DNA from: Mactromeris polynyma
Taxonomy: Eukaryota > Mollusca > Bivalvia > Venerida > Mactridae
Assembly (NCBI GenBank): GCA_032209605.1
Contig: JASFXZ010000001.1
Coordinates: 27,842,619 to 27,906,618, forward strand
Length of the DNA stretch: 64,000 nt
Reading direction: 5' to 3'
Each line of letters begins with the position of its first letter. Position 1 is the stretch's first letter. The notes under the pieces were generated by a model. It searched no databases and was not told the DNA's origin. It was given only the letters and a program-made list of their open reading frames with translations. A program made the position numbers and the translations under genes. Shown one piece after another: positions 13,801 to 24,600 of the stretch.

Positions 13801-14500
13801 ATTCAACTACAGCTAGCTAGTATAGTCAATATTTATGCACGTATTGTTGCTAGGGGACACCTACGGTATATCAAATATATCGCTGGATTTTAAGCGAACA
13901 GAACATTTTCAGGATGTGAATTCTTGTCCCACAGAGAAAATTATTCCACGAGTATATTGTAATATTTTTCAAGTACAAAATGTGTGATTTAGTGTAATGT
14001 TTTCTCTTGGTTGACAGTACTCAGCACAGATATGTGCAGACAAGGCTTCTAAAAGGCTTCTGACAAGAGAAAACAAATTGGTGTTTCAAATGTTTAATAA
14101 AAACACAATAATTTCGGACTTACCATGCGTCATTAACCGGCGAATAAATTACACACTGATTTATGCGAATTGTACATCGTATGCTTAATTTAAGGTATCA
14201 TACTTCTAACAAATGGCCTTAGGTCTCTAACCTGAACCACGATGCATAACTTAAGTTAGAAAAGTAGATAGATATACACACATTCAAATGATTTCAACAC
14301 TGACATAGAAACTTGGCATATACTTTATAAGACAAACATTCTGATCGGGATTTCTGCAAAGGTTTTCAATTAATGCTTCCACATATAAGATCTGCGACTT
14401 ATACCGCACAGTTTGCACTATGTATGTACATGTACATCGATAGTAAATGTACCATCAACCACTGTTTCCAGTGTCGGAATATGCAAAATACCCCTACCGA
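10871..14500. other. Gene-free intergenic stretch
   Basis: Only short open frames with no recognisable domain on either strand. No satellite or inverted-repeat element was recognised. It separates SPCS2 from the transposon cluster upstream of INTS6. Confidence 0.6.
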
Positions 14501-14504
14501 TATT

Positions 14505-14700
14505 GAGTAGAGCGACATAGTGTTGTAGATAACGTGTCAGTCACCCAACTTGGGGGTTGTCACGGGTTCGATCCCTCCAAATGTATACACTGCGACACTT
14601 CCTCATATCTGTACAACAGGTTGACCAAGTGGCGGACTCGAGACCGGTCCAGATAAGCATCATATCAATGCGTTCAGCATACAAGAGGCTTTTGAAAGGA
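14505..14700 (+). mobile_element. tRNA-derived SINE-like remnant
   Basis: The sequence GGGTTCGATCCC at about 14567–14578 matches the internal B-box of tRNA-type RNA polymerase III promoters. About 50 bases upstream is TAGAGCGACATAGTG, a weak A-box-like stretch. The cloverleaf is not credible as a functional tRNA: the acceptor stem and anticodon arm do not form. A tRNA-derived SINE head with a unique tail is the better reading. Boundaries are uncertain. Confidence 0.4.
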
Positions 14701-15117
14701 ACGAGTTAATAACTACCTCAGCGTAGGGGAGACCGGGGCACACTGTTACACGGGGTAAAGTGTTACGTTTAAATTTTCAAACAAATGACGTTATTTATTA
14801 CATCATAACCATTGTAGTTTAAAGTACTTTTGGTGTAGCCATTTTATCTGATCGGTCGTGGACATTTCCAGTGGATAATAAAGTGTCAGTGATAAGTCAA
14901 CGCATATCCTGGTATGAAAGTAATTTTTCATGAATTTGGAAAATATCGATTTCCTTTAAATTCATGACTTTGCTGATAATTTAGCTTATATGTTACATTA
15001 GGGTACGTAATAGGCATGACATCGCAGAATGAATCGTGATCCGGTCTACCTTGGTTTTTACCCAAGGATGTTTGTATTTCCATCAGATGGTTAGGGGCAA
15101 TGTGTTACATGATACCC

Positions 15118-15150
15118 GGGGCATAGCGTTACAATGTAACACTATGCCCC
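15118..15150. repeat. Internal hairpin of the pogo-like element (left)
   Basis: GGGGCATAGCGTTAC is followed after three bases by its near-perfect inverted copy (14 of 15 pairs). It carries the same core motif as the element ends. Confidence 0.85.
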
Positions 15151-15486
15151 GTGTACATGCCAACATATATCTAGCTACAGAAAACTACCACTGAATATTT
15201 GTAAACTTACGTTTAGTATGTTTTACTGTTGATAACGTTTAGATCTACTTTTAACTTAACATTAAATTATCATTATTCAATAGAGATCTCAAGTACAAAT
15301 AATTAGATCGAGTAGATCTGTAAATTATTGTCTTTGTAGAATGGTTCGAAACTAAAAAAAAACAACACCGCCACGAACGTTCATGCAGATGTCATTAAAG
15401 GGGGATTTAACGATGTAGTACATGTATATATGAACAAAGTATCCGATCAGTTGCCAAACAGATTAAAATCAACCCCATGACATATT

Positions 15487-15729
15487 GTGTTGATACATCA
15501 AAAAGCAAATAAATCTGGAACTGATAATTTTGATAGCTTCTCAGATCGATCTTTCGAGCCAGTTTTAACAGATTCCCATGAGAACATGTTGCAAAGTTAT
15601 CTAAAAACTGCACGTAACGTGTATTTTGGTCTGAGCCCCAATGAAGTCCGTGTCTTAGCCTTTCTCATCCGGGGTTGGGACTGTATATGGCGGAGATACA
15701 GAACATGTGTAATATGTTTAAAATACTGA
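15487..15729 (+). pseudogene. Transposase N-terminal fragment, pogo/Tigger-like
   Basis: The open frame carries EPVLTDSHENMLQSYLKTA followed by FGLSPNEVRVLAF. This resembles the CENP-B/Tigger-type N-terminal region, where a 'Lt..qE..L..yl' helix precedes 'fGLt..evR.LA'. The frame has no catalytic DDE domain, and the frame decays after about 60 residues before the 20-bp satellite begins. It lies inside a TA-flanked inverted-repeat element, which fits a pogo-type origin. The match is by eye from remembered family patterns, so the family call is moderate. It is a non-functional remnant. Confidence 0.5.
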
Positions 15730-15750
15730 TAGTGTTAACATGATGATGAT

Positions 15751-16940
15751 TTGGTTTATGTCATGTTGGTACTGCTTAACTGATGTTGGTACAGTTTATG
15801 TCATGTTGGTACTGCTTACCTGATGTTGGTACAGTTTATGTCATGTTGGTACAGTTTATGTCATGTTGGTACAGTTTATGTCATGTTGGTACTGCTTACC
15901 TGATGTTGGCACAGTTTATGTCATGTTGGTACTGCTTAACTGATGTTGGTACAGTTTATGTCATGTTGGTACAGTTTATGTCATGTTGGTACTGCTTACC
16001 TGATGTTGGCACAGTTTATGTCATGTTGGTACAGTTTATGTCATGTTGGTACAGTTTATGTCATGTTGGTACTGCTTACCTGATGTTGGTACAGTTTATG
16101 TCATGTTGGTACAGTTTATGTCATGTTGGTACTGCTTACCTGATGTTGGTACAGTTTGTGTCATGTTGGTACTGCTTACCTGCTCTTGGTACAGTTTATG
16201 TCATGTTGGTACTGCTTACCTGATGTTGGTACAGTTTGTGTCATGCTGGTACTGCTTACCTGGTGTTGGTACAGTTTATGTCATGTTGGTACTGCTTATC
16301 TGCTCTTGGTACAGTTTATGTCATGTTGGTTCTGCTTACCTGATGTTGGTACAGTTTATGTCATGTTGGTACATCTTATGTTATGTTGGTACAGCGAATG
16401 TCATGTTGGTACATCTTATGTCATGTTGGTACAGCTTACCTGCTCTTGGTACAGTTGTTATTATATTGGTACAGTTTATGTCATGTTGAGACATATTATG
16501 TCATGTTGGTACAGTTTATGTCATGTTGGTACATCTTATGTTATGTTGGTACAGCGAATGTCATGTTGGTACATCTTATGTCATGTTGGTACATCTTATG
16601 TCATGTTGGTACATCTTATGTCATGTTGGTACAGATTATGTCATGTTGGTACATCTTATGTTATGTTGGTACAGTGAATGTCATGTTGGTACATCTTATG
16701 TCATGTTGGTACAGCTTATGTGCTGTTGATACATCTTATGTCATGTTGGTACAAATTATGTCATGTTGGTACATCTTATGTCATGTTGGTACATCTTATG
16801 TGCTGTTGATACAGCTTATGTCTTGTTGGTACAGCTTATGTCTTGTTTGTACAGCTTACCTGGTGTTGGTACGGCTTACCTTATGTTGAAACAGTTTTTG
16901 TCATGTGAGTTCAGCTTACCTCATGTTGGAACAGCTTACA
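15751..16940. repeat. 20-bp minisatellite, about 59 copies, no indels
   Basis: Units of the form TCATGTTGGTACAGTTTATG repeat with an exact 20-bp period for about 1.18 kb. Variation is by substitution only. Common subtypes are ACAGTTTATG, ACTGCTTACC and ACATCTTATG, arranged in 40- and 60-bp higher-order blocks. Because 60 bp is 20 codons and the units lack stops, several overlapping open frames of up to 173 codons appear. They are repeat artefacts with no start context or domain. Confidence 0.95.
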
Positions 16941-17097
16941 TGGTTCGTCTGTGGTCATAGGCGATGTGTTTTGCTTTGTTGAGACATTGAACTGTACTAT
17001 TATATGCACTCAGTTTTATTTATTGTCATTAGTTACCATATGTTTTTTGTTGAAAATTGAATATATTTATAGTGTAACATTTTGCCCCAAGGACTAT

Positions 17098-17131
17098 AAC
17101 ACTTTGCCCCAAATCTTGGGGCAAAGTGTTA
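17098..17131. repeat. Internal hairpin of the pogo-like element (right)
   Basis: AACACTTTGCCCCAA, a three-base loop and TTGGGGCAAAGTGTT form a perfect 15-bp stem. A further single copy of the motif lies just upstream at about 17073–17090. Confidence 0.9.
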
Positions 17132-17319
17132 CATATACTCGACAATTTCAACGAGTTCTCAATTGTAAATAAATAGTTTATTTATGTTATTAAATACATT
17201 TTATGATTAAATTTTCGTTGTTTATTATAGAAACCTTAGTTACATTGTTGTAAACGAGTTTATATTATCTATAATTTAAAAACTTTGAAAAATGTAACAC
17301 TTCGCCCCGGTCTCCCCTA

Positions 17320-18460
17320 CTCCATGTAATGACCAAGAGTAATATTTGGTACCGTGTGTGGGGGGGGCCGATTAGGGCTAGGAGGGTCAATTCCGTTGTG
17401 ACATTGCTGTAAAGGGTATGTAATGGCTAAGAATAGGGCCTACGTGGTGTTTGGGGCCAGGGTTGTTTGCACCCTGATAATGGTTCCGAGGAGCTCGAAC
17501 AAAAACCCTTGATGTAGAGTGTCCCCCGGAAGTTACGGAGTACAGACTGCTAGTCTGATCCGGTTCAGTAACAACTTGTTCATTCAATTATATTTATATA
17601 TATTTCTTTATACGGAGTGTTTCACTGTCAAGAAACTCAGACATTCAAGCTAAGAACAGCAATACAAACAGCCCTTAAAGTTACCCGGACCAAAGTATTG
17701 TTCTATGAATTTTGGCAAATATCGTGAGGTTTTGACTAAGGACTTTGAGACCGTGACCTTTCTTTGAAAATCGTGAGTATCTCGGCGACTTGACAAGTAG
17801 ACTTCAAATGCACGCGAGCATACCTACGTAGTATAGTAGCCTACATGATGCGCGTGTATGCATAGGCCTATAGCTAGGCTACCTTTATTGTAATCACACT
17901 CTAAAGCGAAACGTTAAAGATTTTTCAGAATTGTTTTTGCCACAGTATTCTTTACAGCCACTGTTAAACATAAATTTGAAATATGAATTTTAAGTGTCAC
18001 GTACTGGGAGAAGATCTATATACGCCCCTGAATGTCACACTAACACTAAAAGCTATTTTAGAGATACTCTTTAAAAACCATTGTCTACGCCCGTGCAAAC
18101 ATTCCATTAACCACGAGATTTAAATAACTTTATAATTTCTAAATATAAGATATATTTTAAGCACATTTGTTCAATTTGAATAAAAAGATTACTAACCACA
18201 ATCGAAACTGATCACTTAAGTGCGTAATTAGGTCAAACAAAACGAAAGTATGTGACCTGTTTTGAACAAGGAGCAGCTCAAAGTGATATTTCTTATTTTC
18301 GCGATTATCCATTAAATATACAAGTTTTATTTAAATATCAGTCATGCACATGTTAAAGATTGTTTTATCAGCAATTATTTTGTGATTAAATCCCATAATG
18401 TTTAAAGAAATAGATTCACAATCAACATTTATATTATAAAATGTGTCGTTCCCTGGCAAA
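17320..18460. other. Intergenic DNA upstream of INTS6
   Basis: No gene or clear repeat is seen between the transposon end and the INTS6 promoter region. Open frames are short and lack recognisable motifs. Confidence 0.6.
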
Positions 18461-18469
18461 AAATATCAA

Positions 18470-18658
18470 CCAATCAGAAATTAATGGCGAACTGGTCACG
18501 TGCTTCGATTTCGTGGCGTGCAAGCTGCTGATTTCGGCAGCCAAACCAGGCTGCGACGTAGTGAGACACGGACGGAATATACGCGAATTTTAACGTTAGG
18601 AGGCCTTTAGGGCTTCCGGAATCGATCTGGAAATTAAGTTTAATGCTTTGGCTTTACG
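18470..18658 (+). promoter_or_regulatory. Probable INTS6 promoter and 5' UTR
   Basis: CCAATCAG (18470–18477) is a canonical CCAAT box. GTCACGTG (18495–18502) is a canonical E-box of the USF/MITF type. The stretch is richer in CpG than the flanks and lies directly upstream of the INTS6 start codon at 18659. No TATA box is evident, as expected for a housekeeping promoter. The transcription start site cannot be placed from sequence. Confidence 0.5.
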
Positions 18659-21600
18659 ATGACTATAATATTATTCCTCGTAGACACGAGTGCGTCTATG
18701 AATCAGCGCTCATACATGGGGACCTATTTGATCGACATTGCAAAAGCGTCAGTCGAGAATTTTATGAAGGTAAATGAACAATCTGCGAGTTTATATCGAT
18801 TGAGTTTATTCATAGGGATATGTCTGTCATTCCTGACGTATAATATTGCGTTTTCATTTATAATTCAGATCAGAAGTCGCGATCCGAACAGTCGTTGGGA
18901 CAGGTACATGCTCTTGACTTTGGAGGAGCCCCCGATGAATATCAAGGTATTTTCGCATTATTAAAGTCCGATCCGCATAAGTATGCGATCGTGAAGATAG
19001 ATAATACGTTTATGCACATAATCCGACACGGCTACAAGCATTTGGCTGAATGTTACACATAGAAATCGCCACAAATATCAAGCGAAGATCCATCGTACGT
19101 CCATTCGCCATTGCTTACTCCGTGTTGGTAATGCATTGTGGGTAAAATTTCAATAAGTTGCTAAAAATAGCACGACCTTGCTGATTTGCATACACATGTA
19201 GGGTCATATTTGTAGCGACACAAAGAAATCAAAGAACTGGAAAAACGATCAAAATCAAAGCACTCGATGTACGTATTGCAACGCCGAGAGTTTTGACACA
19301 TACTCGTCGTATATTTTAGTTTCATAGTAACATGTTTATTATCATAGAATGGTTCTGAGTCAAATGTCTTGATAAGGCAAAGCAATCTTGATTGAAAATA
19401 ACTGCATCATTTAAGATTATTTAATCTTTGATAGAAAAATGTCTTTTTTATGTCAACATCATTGTCGCACAAATTGTAGCTTTCATATATTTGAGTATTT
19501 ATATATTTCATATACATGAAAAACGATGTAGGTTATAATTTTGCAGACACTGTTTAAATCATAATTATGTTGAGCTATTAGTTCCATTCTGTTGGCATGT
19601 GCAACTGTAAGCATTATAGTAAACCATGTGTTGTCAGAGGGGGTTAGTGTTGAAAACTAGTTGATCAATAATTAGTGAGGTCATTTGATTTGATTAGTAT
19701 TTATGGGAACATGATATACATTTAAGAGAGCGTAAAAAGCACTCAAGCGCTGTTTATCTATATATGCATCAACATTAAAACAATATTGACACCAACAAGT
19801 TAAAAGTATGTATGATTCCTACCTAACATAGAAAACTCCTTGCCTACCCAGTGCTGTCAATATGAATAGGTCGCCAGCCGAAATTGCTACTACAAATGGC
19901 AATCGGGCCTATTTGGATTAGCAAAGGTTGCATCTTTGACCCCCCCCCTCCCCTAGCTGGCCAGTTCCTGTTTGGGTCAGTTCAACCCAAACTTACTGAA
20001 AACACTGCCTACCGACCAGCCTTCTAGCGTGTCACAGGACAATTTTTCAGTCTGCTTTATCAATTATATCCGTTGTCACACTTAAATTGTTTTCTGTTTC
20101 CGTAGGCTGGATGGAAAGAGAATCATGCTACATTTACAGCAGAATTGAAGAATTTGGAAGCTACTGGGATGACATCAATGGGCAGTGCTTTAAAAAGCTG
20201 CTTTGATTTATTAAATGTGAACCGAATGCAATCTGGCATTGATACATATGGACAGGTAATGGCTCTTAACAATTAGCTTACAATTCTGGTAGTAAAATGA
20301 TTATTCAATAATGAGACACAAAACATCAGAATAAATTGAAGAATTGGTAAGGGCAAATTTCTGTGTGTACTGCAAACTGTAGGGGGAGAATGATCAATCT
20401 TCCTCTTTGCAGCTGATTTCCTCTTGTTCTTTGACAAACAGTTGTGAAAACTAGGTTCATGTGATTTCATTGGTGATTTAGGTAAGGGTGTATGATTCTT
20501 CTAACTGTATATAAGTTTTACTTTTCTTGCCTATGTGAAGTTTTACTATTCTTGCCTATGTGCCTGCTTGTCCCAAAAACAATTTTTTTTTATAAGGATT
20601 GCTTAATTCACAGTCTATTTCGATTGGCACTGGCCAGTGAGTTACATGTTGGTACCAGTAAAGGTTGAGAAAATCGTGAAATGGAAGTAGTGAATGTCAC
20701 ATATTGAATAGTATTCAATTTTAAGAGCTGTATGTAATTCTACTTCATGATTCAGACATTAGTTTGTGCATAATGTACATGTATGTTACAGGGAAGATGT
20801 CCTCACTATCTGGAACCCGCTGTGATTATTGTGTTAACAGATGGTGGAAAACTGACTTCCTCTACCGGAGTACAGCCGGAGGTAATTATAATTTCGATGA
20901 CAGACATGGATGTTCACCTATTTTTTGCTAGTCTTCTGTAATTTACCTTACAGCCAAATCAAAATATTAGATTCAGGTATCTGAAAAGACGGCAGTATGT
21001 GATATCTGAAAAGACGGCAGTATTCGATATCTGAAAAGACGGCAGTATGCGATATCTGAAAAGACAGCAGTATGCGATTTTCTGTTCCTTTTAATCTATG
21101 AAATTGGAGTATAAGTAACCAAAATTGAACTAATCAACCCCTTGAAATATCTTCTGCAATTCTAAAAGTATAAAAATAATTCTCCAACTTGCTGACCCAA
21201 ATGTTTCAGGCTATGACCCATGAGTCTTACATTATAGTTTGGTCTAAATTATATTAAGGGAGATAACCTGATGACGATTACTGTATTGGATTATAGTCTT
21301 TAAAATAGTTGACATCACAAATGATTTTTATGTAAGCAAGTTTCTCATTAAACACAGGACAAGAATGCTTTTAAACTTCAGACAAGTCCCCCCCCACATC
21401 CTGAATGACCTCACAAGCCATGCTGTTAACACGACTTGCATTTGAACAAAATTATTCCCTTTTTACATTTAGAAATTTTGTTGAAGTTTTGCATCTTGGC
21501 AGATTTCTCAAAAATAATTCAACAGGATGCTTTTATACTTCTCACAATTTTGTGACCTCACAAGTCAGGTTCCATAACTCTGAATTAAATTTGAATAGAA

Positions 21601-24600
21601 TTCTTCCCATTTCGAATTTGGAATTGTTGGTTAATATTGTGCAATATGCAGGATTACTTCACAATTTTCTGATCAAATACTCTTAAAATCCACACCAGTC
21701 CTTGGCATCTTAAAAACACACTGCAGCCGAGTTCTATGAACCTTGATTTGCATTTGATGAAAAAATGTACCTTTAAGTTTAAAGTACCAATTCATCATTG
21801 ATTGATTTTTTCTCATCTTAGCTCAACATACCAATGAACATGTCATGTGTACCTGGTCATGAATTGACTAAGGAACCATTCAGGTGGGATCAGAGAATAT
21901 TTGGTCTTGTAATGAGGTTAGCGGGAAGTGTACCTATAGATCTCGGCAGTAATACATTTATACCACCGGCGGAAAATCATCCCTTAGATCTGATGTGTGA
22001 AGTTACTGGAGGTATGTGCAAGGTTGTTTATATATTATGCACTTCTCAATGTTTTGCCCCAGGGGGAGAGTGGTGGGGATATGTGCAACATTAGACAGAA
22101 GACGATTCCTGACAGGTGGGAATTCGAGACGCCGAATGATTCTGGGTAGCAGGAAAAATAACCTTGGGTCAGATTTTTAACAGATCCTGTAAGCGGTGAT
22201 ATGGACATATCCTACTGCTGGGATTTAGACAAAATGCTTTGCTCTAAGGCGGGGAATTAGACCCCGAAAAAATACCTAATTGCCATGGGTTAGCCTGCCC
22301 CTGGCAAAATATTGATAGGTGCATAATCAAATTTTTCATCAATGTTACTGAATAATTAGATGTGCACACTGAAGGTTTTGTGCAAACTTATTTGCTTGCT
22401 ACTGCTTATTTACCAAACCGAGATACTATTGTCCTTGCTTAAAACCCTTGACATATGCTTTATCTAGATTTAATGCTGTGTTACTTTTTTTTCTGAGGAC
22501 AGATAATTAATATTGTCATTTCCCTCGGTCCGTAGTCATAATGCTTACAATGTGAAAAGAATGATCTTACAGTGAAAGATTTATTTTTGCATTTTCTTTA
22601 TATGAGTCAAAAATATATTCTGCAAACAACCTTGGATTACGCCCATTCTACAAAATCGAAAATAAATTGTATTTGAAAATTTTCTGTAAACATCAGGCAG
22701 TGATTTGTACTATATTAAACTGCTGGAGTGAATTCAAATGCTCATTTCTTGCTGAATTTATTTGGAACTGTGTCTTAATATGAATTCAGGCGCTACTGCC
22801 CAGGTTCGATATTTGTTTTGATAAGATGTATTGTGCATGACATATCAATGGTGTGTGTAACAGGGCTAGAATTTAACTTTTTTGTGCACTTGCAAATTTG
22901 GCCATTGCCTAATATTTCAACTGGCCAAGTGTGAAACCAACTAGTCAAAACAATTTTCGTCGAAATTTATAGTCATAAATGGCTAGAAAAACTAAATTAA
23001 TTGTTTCAAAACCTGTATTCATTTGATAATATGCATTATTAGCTTGTATTACTTTTGTAGACAATTGTATCAAGGTTATTGTAAATGTTACGGTATCTTA
23101 ATTCGTCGGCTCAATGGAAAAAAAGGAGGATATTTTGCCAGCCATTTAAGCAGCCGACAAAATATGTAAACAAGGAATTTGACGGGTTCCAACTTTTTAT
23201 TAAACTATAGAGAAAGCGCGATCGATAAATGAGACGCAGTCTACTCATTTATGTTGTTGACGGGTTTAAACTTTTATTAGTTTATAGTGAGTGCGCGATC
23301 GATAAAACTAGTCGCAGTCTACTCATTATGTAAACATGTACATGCTGTTGACAACCTGTTGCTATGGGGATAATATGGCGAGAAGCAAAAGAAAGAGGTT
23401 AAAACTAGTTTGTTTTACCTTGAACATACATGTTTATTTTGGAATCCAATCAAATTAAATATAACAAGTTATGTTCTTAACTTGAAATACACGCTTAAGA
23501 AATCTCAACTCGCATTTTTAAAATACAGCTCGCAATTTGTGAGTGGTGAGTGCTTAAATTCGAGCCCTGGTGTAACAGGTATCAAAATCAATCTTATAAC
23601 TGCAGATCTTGGTCTGTGTGCCTTTTTAAAACTCGGAAAATTGAAGTTAAATTTTTTATTCTTTTGGTTTAGGTCGATCATATGCTGTGTATAATCAGAA
23701 GATGATGAATGCCGCCATTGAAAGTCTTGTTTCAAAAGTACAGAATGGTGTTGTGATACAGTTTGAAAAAATTGGTCCTGACCCCCCGCCTTTACAGACT
23801 GAAGTGACAAAGATGGAAAATGAAAGTATGAAAGGTATGTGATGTATACTGACCATATTAAACACAATACAGCTTCAAACAATGGCAAATGAGAGAATTT
23901 CTGTTTTATGTTGCAGTTTTGTGGAGCTTTTCAACAGTAGTGGTCAATTGACTAAACCTGTATTCCTGGGTTACCAACTTGTGCTTTCCTGTCCTTCTGC
24001 CAGTAACCGACAGCTTCCCCTCATTAATCAGAGGTGGTGGACACATGACAATGGATGCATTTTCTTCAGTCAAATTGTCGTGGAGAAAATGCATTTTGTC
24101 TGGGTTCAAATCTGTGACTTCCTGACAGGCTGATTATCTGTTGATGATGGCTCACAACAGGTGTTACCTGTGTACTGTATAATTATTTGTATTTACTGTA
24201 AATGAGATTTTATTCTATTAAAACATTAATGTTAGGTCACATCAATTGATATATTTATTGTTCTCATTTCAAGGGCTACATACTTTCTTATTTTATACAT
24301 ACTGCTATTGTTTTAAATTTAACAGAAAATCAAAATATGAATGGTCAGATTGTCAAAATGGAGGATGAGAAGAAAGCCGCGCCTACACCTCCACCATCAC
24401 AGTTGCCGAGCAATACAAGTTGGCACAATCTTCGTCGACTTATTTTGGTGCCTCGGTCAGCGCAGAAAGGTTACTCTGTAGGTCATTGGCCTATTCCGGA
24501 ATCATTTTGGCCTGATAATACTAATCAGACATTGGTAAGTATTCCTCATGATGTGAAGAGTTTTGGATCTGTTGTCTGCTGGTTTCATCTTTCTGTTCAC

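Larger units (their letters stand above)
14726..17317. mobile_element. TA-flanked pogo-like DNA transposon, degenerate, with satellite inside
   Basis: Terminal inverted repeats GGGGAGACCGGGGC at 14726 and its complement ending at 17317 match over about 23 of 27 bp and are flanked by TA on each side (14724–14725, 17318–17319). A TA duplication is typical of Tc1/mariner/pogo elements. The motif GGGGCAAAGTGTTAC and close variants recur in both orientations near each end and in two internal hairpins (15118–15150, 17098–17131). A short frame near 15490–15690 resembles the start of a pogo/Tigger-type transposase. The middle is taken up by a 20-bp satellite. At 2592 bp the element is long enough to have been autonomous, but no intact transposase remains. 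Confidence 0.7.

Noticed and set aside
14520..14590. Possible functional tRNA gene
   Set aside because: A B-box is present but acceptor and anticodon stems do not form; better explained as a SINE-type remnant.
15783..16889. Four or more overlapping open frames of 146–173 codons, Cys/Tyr-rich
   Set aside because: They are the 20-bp satellite read in three phases; no domain, no exon structure, no start context.
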